This document shows, piece by piece, positions 1 through 64,000 of a stretch of 64,000 bases of DNA. Position 1 is the first letter of the stretch. Every line of letters begins with the position of its first letter. The stretch lies in NCBI GenBank assembly GCA_054601695.1, contig BAAHQB010000018.1, positions 1-64,000 on the forward strand, written 5' to 3'. Made by a program: the position numbers and the translations under genes. The notes below the pieces were generated by a model that had not been told where the DNA came from, searched no databases, and saw only the letters and a list, made by a program, of their open reading frames with translations. This stretch comes from Amorphochlora amoebiformis (lineage: Eukaryota; Cercozoa; Chlorarachniophyceae).

Positions 1-13790
<13,790 letters not shown>

Positions 13791-13794
13791 ATAC

Positions 13795-13826
<32 letters not shown>

Positions 13827-13872
13827 TTGTTTGTATGTATATATATAAATATATTTATAAATGTAACATAGA

Positions 13873-13969
<97 letters not shown>

Positions 13970-14020
13970 TAATATGTATATAATATATACACATATATAC
14001 ATACATGTACACATATATAC

Positions 14021-14051
<31 letters not shown>

Positions 14052-14066
14052 ATATGTATACATCAA

Positions 14067-14097
<31 letters not shown>

Positions 14098-14247
14098 GTA
14101 TATATATATATATATGTATTCATGTAATATACATATAAACAATATATATTAATAATTATTGTTACTATTATTATCATTATTATTATTATTATATATGATT
14201 ATTATTATTATTAGAATATATATATAGGCAATACACAATTTAATTTA

Positions 14248-14279
<32 letters not shown>

Positions 14280-14329
14280 ACATACACATACATGTGTGTA
14301 TGTGTGTATGTGTGTGTGTGTGTGGTAGC

Positions 14330-15300
14330 AAATCACTTTGGCATGAGTACTGTTAGTAGCAGAATATATAGCGATAGTCTAGATATAGTTACATAGATCA
14401 CATGCGCGCATTGCTAATGATGCCGGCTCGAAAATGATTCATACACAGGCTGCATGACTAGCATGAGCTTAGAGTCTCCGCTCTCATACGTACATGTATC
14501 ATCACTAGATCACGGTTTCCCTAGTTTCCAGGCTCAGAGTCTGAGTAGTGAGTGTTACTGAGTACCGTATATTCTAGTGTTGTTTGACATTAGATTACGG
14601 ATAGTTTTGATATTAGATTACGGATACTCTAGATCTTATACTAGGAGTACTAGACATGCAACTTTATATAAAAATATATATTAATATTATGAATCAAGCC
14701 TAGCAAGCGTTTAAACTTAACATTCTAGACTCGAATCATGAAGGCTAATACGATACTGGTATATATATACTAGATATATAATATATGTAATATACAAGTA
14801 TACTTGGATGACAAAAAAAATTGTAAGTTAGAAAAACGAAGAGTCGTGCTGCGCGCGATATATATCTAGATATATACTACTAGTGGATCTGAGTGTGTAA
14901 TTAATTAAATCTAGCCTAGCTAGCCTGGATATATATATATATATATATACATATGTGTATATATCTAGTATATATACGCTGATATATACATAAGTACTAG
15001 ATATATATATATATATATTATCTGGATGATCATGATCATTGAATCATGAAATATATATCAAGTCATATATATATGATAGTTAGATATATACATACTCTAG
15101 AGTATAACTCAATGCCATGATTAAACTCATCTTCTTGATCTAGCTCATGATCGTTTCGTTCCATCATCTACTACATACTCGACATACTTGGCGACGTCAC
15201 CAGCTGGGCTGTCCTAAACGTCGGTCGATCAAGATAGCTTAGGTACACAGTGTAAGCGACAAGAGGGGGTCTCCTCGATCTAGCATGTCAGTTAGTTCAC
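14330..15300. other. CTAG/GATC-rich block 1
   Basis: About 1 kb dense in CTAG, TAGAT and TGATCATG-like words (ACTAGATATATA, CTAGCCTAGCTAGCC, GATGATCATGATCATT) with no open frame or exon. Composition differs sharply from surrounding (TA)n DNA and from coding DNA. Two further blocks of the same flavour lie at 53090-53860 and 55480-55960. The last exon of the kinase gene lies just beyond it. Confidence 0.6.
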
Positions 15301-15386
15301 TTCGATATGATGAGGGTGAAACGTATTGCCCCCATCAAGACCTTCAGTGTCGGTAAGGTATAGTTGGTAGAGCTGGTAGGTTAATG

Positions 15387-25887
<10,501 letters not shown>

Positions 25888-26602
25888 TCACACACACACA
25901 CACACCCAAAACATTCACACGCACACACACACCCAAAACATTCACACACACACACACACCCCCAAAACATTTACACACACAAAAACACCCAAAACATTCA
26001 CACACACACACACCCAAAACATTCACACACACACACACACCCAAAACATTCACACACACACACACACACCCAAAACATTCACACACACACACACCCAAAA
26101 CATTCACACACACACACACACCCAAAACATTCACACGCACACACACACCCAAAACATTCACACACACACACACCCAAAACATTCACACACACACACACAC
26201 CCAAAACATTCACACACGCACACACACCCAAAACATTCACACACACACACACACCCAAAACATTCACACACGCACACACACCCAAAACATTCACACGCAC
26301 ACACACACCCAAAACAATCACACACGCACACACACCCAAAACATTCACACACACACACACACCCAAAACATTCACACACACACACACACCCAAAACATTC
26401 ACACACACACACACCCAAAACATTCACACGCACACACACCCAAAACATTTTCACACACACACACACCCAAAACATTCACACACACACACACACCCAAAAC
26501 ATTCACACACACACACACACCCAAAACATTCACACACACACACACACCCAAAACATTCACACACACACACACACCCAAGACATTCACACACACACACACA
26601 TA
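25888..26602. repeat. CA-rich minisatellite, unit CACACACACACCCAAAACATT
   Basis: About 28 head-to-tail copies of a 23-28 bp unit made of a (CA)n stretch plus CCCAAAACATT. Units differ in CA number and occasional CACG. It ends about 18 bp before the first recognised exon of the coiled-coil gene (26620), so it probably lies in an intron or the 5' region. The 268-residue HTHTPKTF frame is a repeat translation. Confidence 0.95.
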
Positions 26603-26619
26603 CACATCCAAAACACCAG

Positions 26620-52592
<25,973 letters not shown>

Positions 52593-52656
52593 AGTGTGTA
52601 GACGAAACAATCACCGAGAACATAACAGTTGGAACTAGCCAGACTGCATTTATATA

Positions 52657-52722
<66 letters not shown>

Positions 52723-52827
52723 ATTATATATATATATATATATATGTATAACAATGCTAGTGTGTGGAGTTAACAACAATCATCTAGAACCTAAAAAATG
52801 TTGAAACAATCCAGACTATATATCTTA

Positions 52828-52927
<100 letters not shown>

Positions 52928-53007
52928 TAAACATATATACATATATTTGCTGGTATAAATACATATTGTATGTAGACACACGTATATATGTGTATATGTA
53001 TTGTAAA

Positions 53008-53038
<31 letters not shown>

Positions 53039-53089
53039 GTATAAATATATCTAGTATATGTATATATATCTAGATATATCTATATATCT

Positions 53090-53513
53090 AGATATATAAT
53101 GTATGGATAATAGTATAAATACATTATGCCTAGTATGCGCTTGGCGGTTCAGTTAACGATCTTAACGATTAATGGAGTATTAGCATGATTAATCTAGTTA
53201 ATTCTAGTAATTACAGTTGAATCGCTACTAGGCTAGTCCGTAAGCCTAGAATAGGCCCTAGATCCAGAAGATATAGATCTTAACTAGATTAAGCTAGTTA
53301 AGGGTCCACTAGCTAGACCAGCCTGAGGAACTGAATATATTCATGATCCTGGTCCCTGGACGACACATATGATAATTAGCGCGGAATTTGTAGAATTTAC
53401 AGTATATAATGCTTGCTACTACTAGTACTAGAGCTGTAGTATGATCATTAACTCGATTCATAACTTGAATCATGAGCGTTGTGAATCGTATACGTATATC
53501 TAGATATACTTGG

Positions 53514-53548
<35 letters not shown>

Positions 53549-53860
53549 ACTGATCTAGTGATATTACAAAATATTCTTAGAGACTACAATTAATTAATCA
53601 ATTTCTAGATTCAATGACTATTGTGATATCACTGACGGTTATACGTTATCTACTAGAATATCTACTTGATAACCAGAAACTTATATCATTATATCGAGTT
53701 AACCAGGAACTTATAGCATTATATCGAGTATCACTTGTTTCAGCAATCGACATCTGAAATTCTAGCTGTTCTACATCTAGTACATAGCTGATTGTCTAGA
53801 TTGTGAAACCATGCAATAGAGAAGAGAAGAAACACCCAATGCATGGATCATCTGAGGCCG
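53090..53860. other. CTAG/GATC-rich block 2
   Basis: About 770 bp rich in CTAG, TAGAT and GATC words (GATATCTAGATATA, TAATCTAGTTAATTCTAG, CCACTAGCTAGACC). No exon or recognisable gene. It resembles blocks 14330-15300 and 55480-55960 in word use rather than by obvious alignment. Confidence 0.55.
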
Positions 53861-53865
53861 CCGCC

Positions 53866-53905
<40 letters not shown>

Positions 53906-54081
53906 TTCATATTATTTATGTAAATATGTATATGTATATATGATATGTATTTAAAAATATGTTTATGGATATACATGTGTATGATAGTACACGTACAGTA
54001 CATATATATATATATATATATACATATATACACATATATATACATGTATGTATATATATGTATATATATATATATAATATA

Positions 54082-54267
<186 letters not shown>

Positions 54268-54289
54268 CATATATATATATATATATATA

Positions 54290-54338
<49 letters not shown>

Positions 54339-54352
54339 CATATATATATGTA

Positions 54353-54450
<98 letters not shown>

Positions 54451-54452
54451 GC

Positions 54453-54492
<40 letters not shown>

Positions 54493-54494
54493 AT

Positions 54495-54603
<109 letters not shown>

Positions 54604-54621
54604 TAATACATGTTTATAAAT

Positions 54622-54674
<53 letters not shown>

Positions 54675-55140
54675 GTATATGTACATGTGCCGTATAACAT
54701 TCATGTTCCTGCAGCATGTTGGACATCCATACCTATATTTGTGTTTGTATGGACGCAACGCTTTCCTCGCGCCAACATTCCCCTGAATAAACTTACATTG
54801 TTATAAATGTACATATACACATGTCATATATCATATTATGTATACCTATGTATTTTTTATGTGTATTCACTCTCTCTGCCATTCAGTATCTGTTTGGCGT
54901 TTACAAGAGCTGCACACGAATTCACACTATGATTTTGTCGCCTTCGAGCCCTCAAACAAACACATACATGCTTGTTGTGCAGCATTCGCACAAATACAAC
55001 CATCATTCTTCCCCAACCGGGAGAAAAATATACCTTGTACCACCCCATGCGACGGCTTCAAATCTGCCTGGGATGCGGTCAGACCTTCCCCCTGCCAGTC
55101 GCGGAGATTTCCATCCAAATGTCACAATCACAAATTCCAA

Positions 55141-55203
55141 TCCACATCAAGGTGTCACTCTGGTTGACAAACCGGGGATCCCGGGTTCGAATCCCGGTGT
55201 GGA
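55141..55203 (+). pseudogene. tRNA-like element (degenerate tRNA or SINE head)
   Basis: Perfect 6-bp acceptor pairing (TCCACA at 55141-55146 with TGTGGA at 55198-55203). A perfect T arm with canonical loop (CCGGG, TTCGAAT, CCCGG) includes a full B box GGTTCGAATCC. Between them, CTCTGG and CCGGGG can pair around an 8-nt loop. At 63 nt it is too short and has no proper D arm. The following 160 bp and a poly(T) run at about 55363-55376 suggest a SINE head rather than a working tRNA. Confidence 0.6.
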
Positions 55204-55380
55204 CGTGGACTCGCCCTACCTGAAGCGTCGGTCAACAGTGTGCTGAAGGCGGAAGCCTATGGTACTCGGTTGTTAGAGAGCCCCGCAACGGTCCAGGCCG
55301 GAAACGGAGCAGACAGAAGGTGGCCGCCGTCGCTAGCAGGAGGAACACGAGTCCTATTTTTCTTTTTTTTTTTTTAATTT
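55204..55380 (+). mobile_element. Probable SINE body ending in poly(T)
   Basis: GC-richer unique sequence (GAAGGCGGAAGCCTATGG, GGCCGCCGTCGCTAGCAGG) directly after the tRNA-like head, ending in TTTTTCTTTTTTTTTTTTAA. Head, body and T-rich tail fit an RNA polymerase III retroelement. No second copy is seen in this window. Confidence 0.4.
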
Positions 55381-55400
55381 TTCGCGTTGGCTATATATGT

Positions 55401-55439
<39 letters not shown>

Positions 55440-55479
55440 CACATATATATGTATATATATATATATAGATAGATAAATA

Positions 55480-55569
55480 GATATATGTATGTATAGTATA
55501 TACTAGTATTACTAGTATTATAGTAGTATATATATGTCATGATACGTATATTTGTATATATATATGTAT

Positions 55570-55603
<34 letters not shown>

Positions 55604-55960
55604 ACATACCAGATATATATATGCTAGATTAGTAGTTTATAACTTGATGATCTATTACACTAGTTACATCATGACATAATCTAGTATGTACAGATACTAG
55701 AGATAATCCAGATATCTAGAATATGTCACTGATATCGTATAACGCTGTGTACATATACAAATATATAATTATAACTAGTATAAACTGTATAATGTATATA
55801 TTCTAGATATACACTAACCATAGTATATAAATAATTAAGATTAGAGATCTAGTCTATATATACCCGTAATGATCACGGAACTTAAAAAACAAATTTTACA
55901 TAACTTTAGGCTAGTTGACTAGTAGCTACAGCTAGGTGGCTACAAACCCTCTTCTAGCTC
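55480..55960. other. CTAG-rich block 3
   Basis: TATACTAGTATTACTAGTAT, CTAGATTAGTAG, ATCTAGTATG, GATACTAGAGATAATCC and similar words packed in about 480 bp. No coding signal. Non-repetitive DNA follows to 56200. Confidence 0.5.
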
Positions 55961-56217
55961 TTAATAGTCTAAGAGCCTCAGCGTGGGCCCATGGTCGCCT
56001 AAATGTATTTCGGTCGACAGCTGTCTAGGCTACAACGCTTGGTGGGAAATCATTGATTAGCTTAGACATTGTGAGAGGTATTTGTTGTTCGTCTATCGAA
56101 CAGAACTGTCACCTACGAGCATACCCATACCCCTCTCGGATCTAGACACATTCGATTCGGATTACATCTGGAGTATGTGTATGAGGGTATGTTAGTATGT
56201 AGTTGTATGTATGTATG

Positions 56218-56276
<59 letters not shown>

Positions 56277-56365
56277 GCAAGCATACATATATATATATAT
56301 ATATATAATATAATATAATATAATATATTACCGTGCATATCCTTGAGATGTGTAGAAAATATACG

Positions 56366-56408
<43 letters not shown>

Positions 56409-56782
56409 TACACATATAAATCCATGACATGCCTAACTAACTACGTTTCTCTCCCTCGATATCCCAAACTAGTTTTCTTTCCTCTCAAATCGCTTTCAAA
56501 CCTCTCGTAGAGCTCTAATAACGCTCTAATGGCGCTCTAATAGCGGTCCAACAGCTCTCTAATAGCTCCAAACGACCTCGGCACTTCTGACTATCTGATA
56601 AGTGTCTAATTGGTGTGATGTATATGTCTGGTTTATATCCAGTTTTTCACTGATTTGTGTTTCGTTTGCGGCTGGTTTGCGTCTGGTTTGCGTCTGGTTT
56701 GCGTCTGATTTGCGTCTGATTTGCGTCTAGTTTCTGGTTAAAGTGTTGTGTTCGGTTACGGTGAGTTAGAGTTCCGATGAAC

Positions 56783-56820
56783 CTAATCAGCCTCATCTTC
56801 ATCGGAAGATGACGAGGACC

Positions 56821-56868
<48 letters not shown>

Positions 56869-56877
56869 ATATAATAC

Positions 56878-56910
<33 letters not shown>

Positions 56911-56980
56911 ACATGTTTAGATAAATATAAATTTGAACATAAATATTTATTAAATATATACATATATAAATATTTATTAA

Positions 56981-57021
<41 letters not shown>

Positions 57022-57072
57022 CATATACACATATACATACACACACATACCTATACATATATATATATATAT

Positions 57073-57171
<99 letters not shown>

Positions 57172-57173
57172 TT

Positions 57174-57204
<31 letters not shown>

Positions 57205-57227
57205 ATATATATGTATATATATATATA

Positions 57228-57271
<44 letters not shown>

Positions 57272-57280
57272 AATATATAA

Positions 57281-57371
<91 letters not shown>

Positions 57372-57434
57372 CCATCTTCGTCTGAATCGTCTGATCCTGA
57401 CTCCTCATCAGATTCCTGACAGTTCAATAGATAT

Positions 57435-57471
<37 letters not shown>

Positions 57472-57480
57472 ATATGTATG

Positions 57481-57526
<46 letters not shown>

Positions 57527-57637
57527 ATATGTATATATTTATATATATATATATATATAATTTAAGAATTATGGCAAACCTCCTCCTTTTTCCTGGTTTC
57601 TAAGAACTCTTTTATAGCGACCTATATATAATTATAT

Positions 57638-57688
<51 letters not shown>

Positions 57689-57744
57689 ATGTACATATGT
57701 ATATATAATATACATATATATATATATTTGTATGTATGTATTTG

Positions 57745-57840
<96 letters not shown>

Positions 57841-57874
57841 GTTTTTGATGATGGAGATGCACCTCCGTCATCCA

Positions 57875-57912
<38 letters not shown>

Positions 57913-58012
57913 AATATATATATATATATATACATATATATAATGATAATGATATAGGTATACCTTTGTCATCCGATTTAGAATACCCAACTTGTCCTAT
58001 AAATAACAAAAC

Positions 58013-58066
<54 letters not shown>

Positions 58067-58071
58067 TTACG

Positions 58072-58118
<47 letters not shown>

Positions 58119-58130
58119 TTACGTATATAT

Positions 58131-58163
<33 letters not shown>

Positions 58164-58923
58164 AATATGAACATATATATATATATAATATATACGTTAA
58201 GCATATATATATAGAGAGAAAGAAAAAATCTCCCATTGAGAGAGAGAGAGAGAGCGACAGCGAGAGCGACAGGGAACGAGAGAAAGAGCGATAGAATGCT
58301 AGAGTTTGGGAAGCTAGAGCTCGAGAGGGCAAGAGCGCTGGACAGCGAGAGAGCGAGAGAGTGCGAGAGCCACCGAAATCGACAGGTCTAGAGAGCGTGG
58401 GTGATAGAAAGAGAGCTCTAGAGAGCGTGGGTGATAGAAAGAGAGAGCTCTAGAGAGCGTGGGTGATAGAAAGAGAGAGCTCTGCGTGGGTGATAGAAAG
58501 AGAGAGCTCTGCGTGGATGATAGAAAGAGAGAGCTCTAGAGAGAGCGTGGGTGATAGAAAGAGAGGGCTCTAGAGAGCGTGGTGATAGAAAGAGAGAGCT
58601 CTGCGTGGGTGATAGAAAGAGAGAGCTCTAGAGAGAGCGTGGGTGATAGAAAGAGAGCTCTTAAGAGCGTGGGTGATAGAAAGAGAGAGCTCTAGAGAGA
58701 GCGTGGGTGATAGAAAGAGAGAGCTCCAGAGAGCCTGGGTGATAGAAAGAGAGAGCTCTAGAGAGCGCTGGAGTGATTGAAACCATTTCTCTCGATAGAT
58801 GAAGAGAGAAGTGAACAATTTGGGTTTGTAGGAATATTTGGTATGTGTTTGACCTTTATATCCCTTTTGAGATCCCAGTTTGGGGTCTTTGGGGCTATAC
58901 TCAGCTTGTCCTCTGTTTTACAT

Positions 58924-58981
<58 letters not shown>

Positions 58982-59024
58982 ATATAATATATATATATAA
59001 ATATATATATATGTATATAAATAC

Positions 59025-59081
<57 letters not shown>

Positions 59082-59095
59082 ATATTTATGTATAT

Positions 59096-59145
<50 letters not shown>

Positions 59146-59603
59146 TTGCCTCGTATATTTAATATGTATATTGTATAGGTATGATCCCATTACCATCAAG
59201 AGTCATACTTTTCGTCTCAAGGGCCTTTATCTCACCGTCTAACCACTTGAGATCTGAATATTATACATGTATACATATACATTATATATATATATATATA
59301 TAATATATGTATGTTTCATGGTTTTTGTCTCAAGGGGCCTTTATCTCACCGTCTAACCACTTGAGATCTGAATATTATACATGTATACATATACATTATA
59401 TATATAATATATGTATGTTTCATGGTTTTTGTCTCAAGGGCCTTTATCTCACCATCTAACCACTTGAGATCTGAATATTATACATGTATACATATACATT
59501 ATATATATATATAATATATGTATGTTTCATGGTTTTTGTCTCAAAGGCATTTATCTCACCGTCTAACGTTTCAGATCTTAATGTTATATATGTATACATT
59601 TAC

Positions 59604-59687
<84 letters not shown>

Positions 59688-59689
59688 GT

Positions 59690-59766
<77 letters not shown>

Positions 59767-59801
59767 CATGTACATATGTGGATATTAGATATCAAGTCTA
59801 C

Positions 59802-59851
<50 letters not shown>

Positions 59852-60113
59852 CTATGCATTCGTATACATATATATATATATATATATACATATATACATA
59901 TATGTATGAACATAGCAAATAGCGTTACATGAGGTTTGTACCTTGCTAGATAAAAATCAAAGTTATCTATGACATTCTTGGATATATAGACGCATATACA
60001 TATAAACATATCTATACATTTGTATATACACTATAAATATATACATATAGTATGTTGTACGTATTAAACAGGGTTGAACGAGGGTTGTACCTTGCTTTAT
60101 GAAATTGAAATTA

Positions 60114-60156
<43 letters not shown>

Positions 60157-60265
60157 ATATCTATACATTTGTATATACACTATAAATATATACATATAGT
60201 ATATTATACGTATTAAAAAACAGGATTGCACGAGGCTTGTACCTTGCTTTATGAAATTGAAATTA

Positions 60266-60304
<39 letters not shown>

Positions 60305-60509
60305 ATATCTATACATTTGTACATACACTATAAATATATACATATAGTATATTGTACGTATTAAACAGGGTTGAACGAGGGTTATACCTTGCTTTATGAA
60401 ATTGAAATTATCTATGACATTCTTGGCCAATTTCTTGTCTCTTGGCTTGTAATTACGAAAATTCACTGTGCGTGTATCCTCATCCTATGTTTTCCAGATA
60501 TCATATATG

Positions 60510-60565
<56 letters not shown>

Positions 60566-60614
60566 ATATATATGTGTGTGTGTATATAAATACATTGTGT
60601 GTGCATATAAACAT

Positions 60615-60676
<62 letters not shown>

Positions 60677-60701
60677 AATATATATATGTATATATATGTA
60701 C

Positions 60702-60766
<65 letters not shown>

Positions 60767-60772
60767 TTCATA

Positions 60773-60868
<96 letters not shown>

Positions 60869-61202
60869 TTCATATATATTCATATACATATCTACATATC
60901 TAAATATTAAATATCTGGACCTCGTCTTCATCTGAGTCCTCTTCTGAGTCCGACTCTGACCCTGATTCTTCCTAAATAAATGCGAAAAAATTAATAATTC
61001 GCAGATCCCATTAATCATTCATGGGCTGGTTGGTATATACAATAAGTGGCTACAATCCTATGAGGAGGGACATACTTACGTTATATTCTGTTGGTGTAAT
61101 ATTATATAATTGTATTGTATTATATTGTATTATGGTATAATGTGCATGATGCGTTGTGTTGTATGGATTAGATTGTGAAATAATTATGTTCGGAGAAGTG
61201 TG

Positions 61203-61268
<66 letters not shown>

Positions 61269-61270
61269 TA

Positions 61271-61342
<72 letters not shown>

Positions 61343-61355
61343 CACATATATGTAA

Positions 61356-61453
<98 letters not shown>

Positions 61454-61456
61454 CAT

Positions 61457-61498
<42 letters not shown>

Positions 61499-61589
61499 GA
61501 AATATATATTATATATTATATATATATATATATGTTCAATTATATATATATATATATATATAAATATGTATATATATATATATATATAT

Positions 61590-61644
<55 letters not shown>

Positions 61645-61677
61645 GTGTGTGTTTTTATATGTTCACCTTAGCGTGTG

Positions 61678-61740
<63 letters not shown>

Positions 61741-61779
61741 TCGTGTGTGTGTGTGTGTGTCTGTATTTGCATACACATT

Positions 61780-61841
<62 letters not shown>

Positions 61842-62080
61842 ATACATCATCATCCTCTTCCTCGTCGTCGTGGGTTTCTTCCTCCTAATTCAATGATACA
61901 AACCCGTAAGATATTATACATTTCTAACATATATATTAACATTGTGAGGACGTGGGTTTCTTCCTCCTAATTCAATGATACAAACCCGTAAGATATTATA
62001 CATTTCTAACATATATATTAACATTGTATTTTGATAATATGTTATATATATATATATATAGTATATACTATATATATATA

Positions 62081-62123
<43 letters not shown>

Positions 62124-62131
62124 TATATGAA

Positions 62132-62178
<47 letters not shown>

Positions 62179-62188
62179 AAAATATAAT

Positions 62189-62273
<85 letters not shown>

Positions 62274-62773
62274 ATACATATATAATATATTATACACTAC
62301 ATATGCCAAAACACAAACAAAAAGGATTTCTTGAAGATTGAGCTAACCCGAAAATTAAACTCCCAAAACCCCGGCTAGTATTATTTTTCTTACCGGTTCC
62401 GCCTTACGCTTCCTAGTCTTAGAGTCAACCTTACATTAATGTAACACAAAAACAGCGACAAAATCATTACAATTTCCGCAAGTTTGATTTTCTCCACCAG
62501 CAGACACAAGAGAAAATTGACCCATTCATACGATCCCACTCTCTTCGTGAACAGAGATACTGCACAGACAAGCAGGTTTCTGCTTTCGCGGGTAAGGATG
62601 CACTCTTTACTGTGATTATTTCTAGTTTCAGCACCTTTTGTGAGGGTTTGCCCTCCTCCTCCATTGCGACGCTATCCACCTGTAGGTCAAATCACCTCAA
62701 AAATCGAAGAAAATAAACCCAAAATAGCCTCTTCGGGGCTCGCAAGCGCACATCTGCGCACCTTGGTCGGCAT
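56783..62773 (-). CDS. CCDC12: CCDC12 / Cwf18 family spliceosome protein
   Basis: Exons, 5' to 3' on the minus strand: 62773-62762 (tentative MPTK), 62679-62635, 62429-62394, 61884-61846, 60971-60921, 60484-60388, 59253-59194, 58894-58854, 57996-57964, 57621-57580, 57415-57373, 56820-56783. All phases match and the stop is TAG. The family signature is clear: [13 protein letters not shown] (family FRNYxPxDxxL), then [20 protein letters not shown], then [15 protein letters not shown], aligning with the conserved WDLKRD..KKLEKL.KRTQ.AI.ELI region of human CCDC12 as I recall it. CCDC12/Cwf18 is a small nuclear protein of the activated spliceosome (established knowledge). Unusual here are two acidic Ser/Asp/Glu blocks, before FRNY ([17 protein letters not shown]) and at the C-terminus ([11 protein letters not shown]), which resemble each other. 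The N-terminus is short and uncertain; either ATG at 62773 or the one in exon 62679-62635 could be used. Confidence 0.85.
57838..57878 (-). repeat. Truncated copy of CCDC12 exon 57996-57964 end plus donor
   Basis: Reads GGATGACGGAG followed by GTGCATCTCC, matching GGATGACAAAG and GTATACCT at the 3' end and donor of exon 57996-57964. No acceptor precedes it; (TA)n begins at once on both sides. Confidence 0.55.
58380..58775. repeat. GA-rich minisatellite in a CCDC12 intron
   Basis: About 11 copies of a unit of 28-38 bp reading GAGCGTGGGTGATAGAAAG then AGAGAGCTCTAGA, some lacking parts. It lies between exons 58894-58854 and 57996-57964. On the transcribed (minus) strand it is CT-rich. Confidence 0.88.
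59170..59585 (-). repeat. Four copies of CCDC12 exon 59253-59194 with flanks
   Basis: The functional copy is followed upstream (higher coordinates) by copies at about 59325-59375, 59430-59478 and 59538-59577. All carry a TTCAG acceptor or a remnant and ATCTCAAGTGGTTAGACGG. Extra bases (59330s), a missing segment (59560s) and loss of the GTAATG donor (replaced by ACCATGAAACATACATA) make them unlikely exons. Flanking TTATACATGTATACATATAC is copied too. Confidence 0.85.
59920..60410 (-). repeat. Copies of the 3' end and donor of CCDC12 exon 60484-60388
   Basis: Partial copies near 60095-60118 and 60234-60262 keep ATTTCAATTTCATAAAGCAAG and a GTACAA donor. A longer diverged copy at about 59935-59976 reads [12 protein letters not shown] before GTACAA. 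A downstream unit of about 90 bp, including AATGTATAGATATG, is copied with them. None has a good acceptor. Confidence 0.8.
61869..62027 (-). repeat. 77-bp direct duplication covering the start of CCDC12 exon 61884-61846
   Basis: 61869-61945 and 61950-62027 are nearly identical (GTGGGTTTCTTCCTCCTAAT, TCAATGATACAAACCCGTAA). The copy keeps the acceptor ATTAG and EEETH codons but lacks the acidic remainder and the donor. Confidence 0.9.
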
Positions 62774-62978
62774 CACGCGAGTTTTTAAATCTGAGAGGGC
62801 TTCATATTTCTTTGGATATCATGGATATCAATAATTTGATATGAAAATATATCTAATTTATATATATACAGATATTAGTCTTCCAATATCTAGATATTTC
62901 GCAGTGTCTATCGCAGTCGCAAAATGACTCGCAATATCTGCATACCTCACTCTGCCTGGCAGATTCTACACCGCAACC
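62774..62978. promoter_or_regulatory. Candidate bidirectional promoter, CCDC12 / prolyl oligopeptidase
   Basis: The two start codons diverge with about 205 bp between them. The stretch contains TATATATATACAGATATTAG and ATATCTAGATATTTCGC but is not simple (TA)n like the other spacers. Promoter function is inferred from geometry only. Confidence 0.35.
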
Positions 62979-63766
<788 letters not shown>

Positions 63767-63767
63767 G

Positions 63768-63807
<40 letters not shown>

Positions 63808-63849
63808 ACCCTGATTTGGAGGAAACCAAAAAATGGGTCCAAGAACAGG

Positions 63850-63894
<45 letters not shown>

Positions 63895-63913
63895 TGATAT
63901 ATATTTAAAGATA

Positions 63914-63953
<40 letters not shown>

Positions 63954-64000
63954 ACCCTGATTCGGAGGAAACCAAAAAATAGGTCAAACAACAGGTTATA

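Noticed and set aside
25888-26602. Possible CRISPR-like array
   Set aside because: Repeats are (CA)n-based with no unique spacers, in a eukaryotic intron-rich setting. The same holds for the spaced segments at 29090 and 47178, whose spacers are (TA)n rather than unique sequence.
54821-55246. Plus-strand frames of 141 and 109 codons
   Set aside because: They overlap the tRNA-like element and its flanks, have no splice-consistent neighbours and match no family I know. Chance open frames in GC-richer SINE DNA are more likely.
58570-58818. Minus-strand 82-residue SLSFYHPRR frame
   Set aside because: Translation of the GA-rich minisatellite inside a CCDC12 intron.

Overview
The window is nuclear DNA of an intron-rich microbial eukaryote (a protist or alga). 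Genes are split into many short exons (16 to about 500 nt) with GT-AG introns. Introns and spacers are saturated with (TA)n, (CA)n and minisatellites. TAA, TAG and TGA all act as stops. The genes imply a secretory pathway, a spliceosome and probably a cilium or flagellum. Interstitial TTAGGG/CCCTAA runs occur. Ser/Thr/Pro 'SQHP'-type stalks are familiar from stramenopile, haptophyte and similar algal proteins, but I cannot name the clade. Almost all long open frames here translate simple repeats and are not genes. The real genes were found by joining short exons whose splice phases match.

Layout: (1) 1-12186, minus strand: a secreted lectin gene (signal peptide, concanavalin/LamG-like domain, C-type lectin domain, then a Pro-rich stalk encoded by a tandem array of phase-1 exons), open at the left edge. 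(2) 12187-15386: spacer with a 566-bp (AC)n tract and a CTAG-rich block. (3) 15387-23229, minus: a complete 15-exon protein kinase, 334 codons, STE20/GCK-VI (OSR1/SPAK/Fray) type. (4) 23230-26619: repeats. (5) 26620-52592, plus: a very large gene of about 45 exons for a coiled-coil protein with a region resembling the axonemal dynein light chain (p28) domain. (6) 52593-56782: spacer with a SINE, a tRNA-like element and two CTAG-rich blocks. (7) 56783-62773, minus: CCDC12/Cwf18 spliceosome factor. (8) 62979 to the right edge, plus: the 5' end of a prolyl oligopeptidase, divergent from CCDC12.

The most striking feature is one recurring pattern. Short unique segments, often an exon with one splice site, have been copied in tandem, and each copy is cut off and spaced by (TA)n. 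It is seen at a dozen or more places. In the lectin gene it built a protein domain (the stalk). In CCDC12, the peptidase and the coiled-coil gene it left truncated exon copies inside introns. In other introns it copied non-coding DNA. tRNA-derived SINE-like elements also sit at (TA)n junctions. I found no operon, CRISPR array or prokaryotic system.
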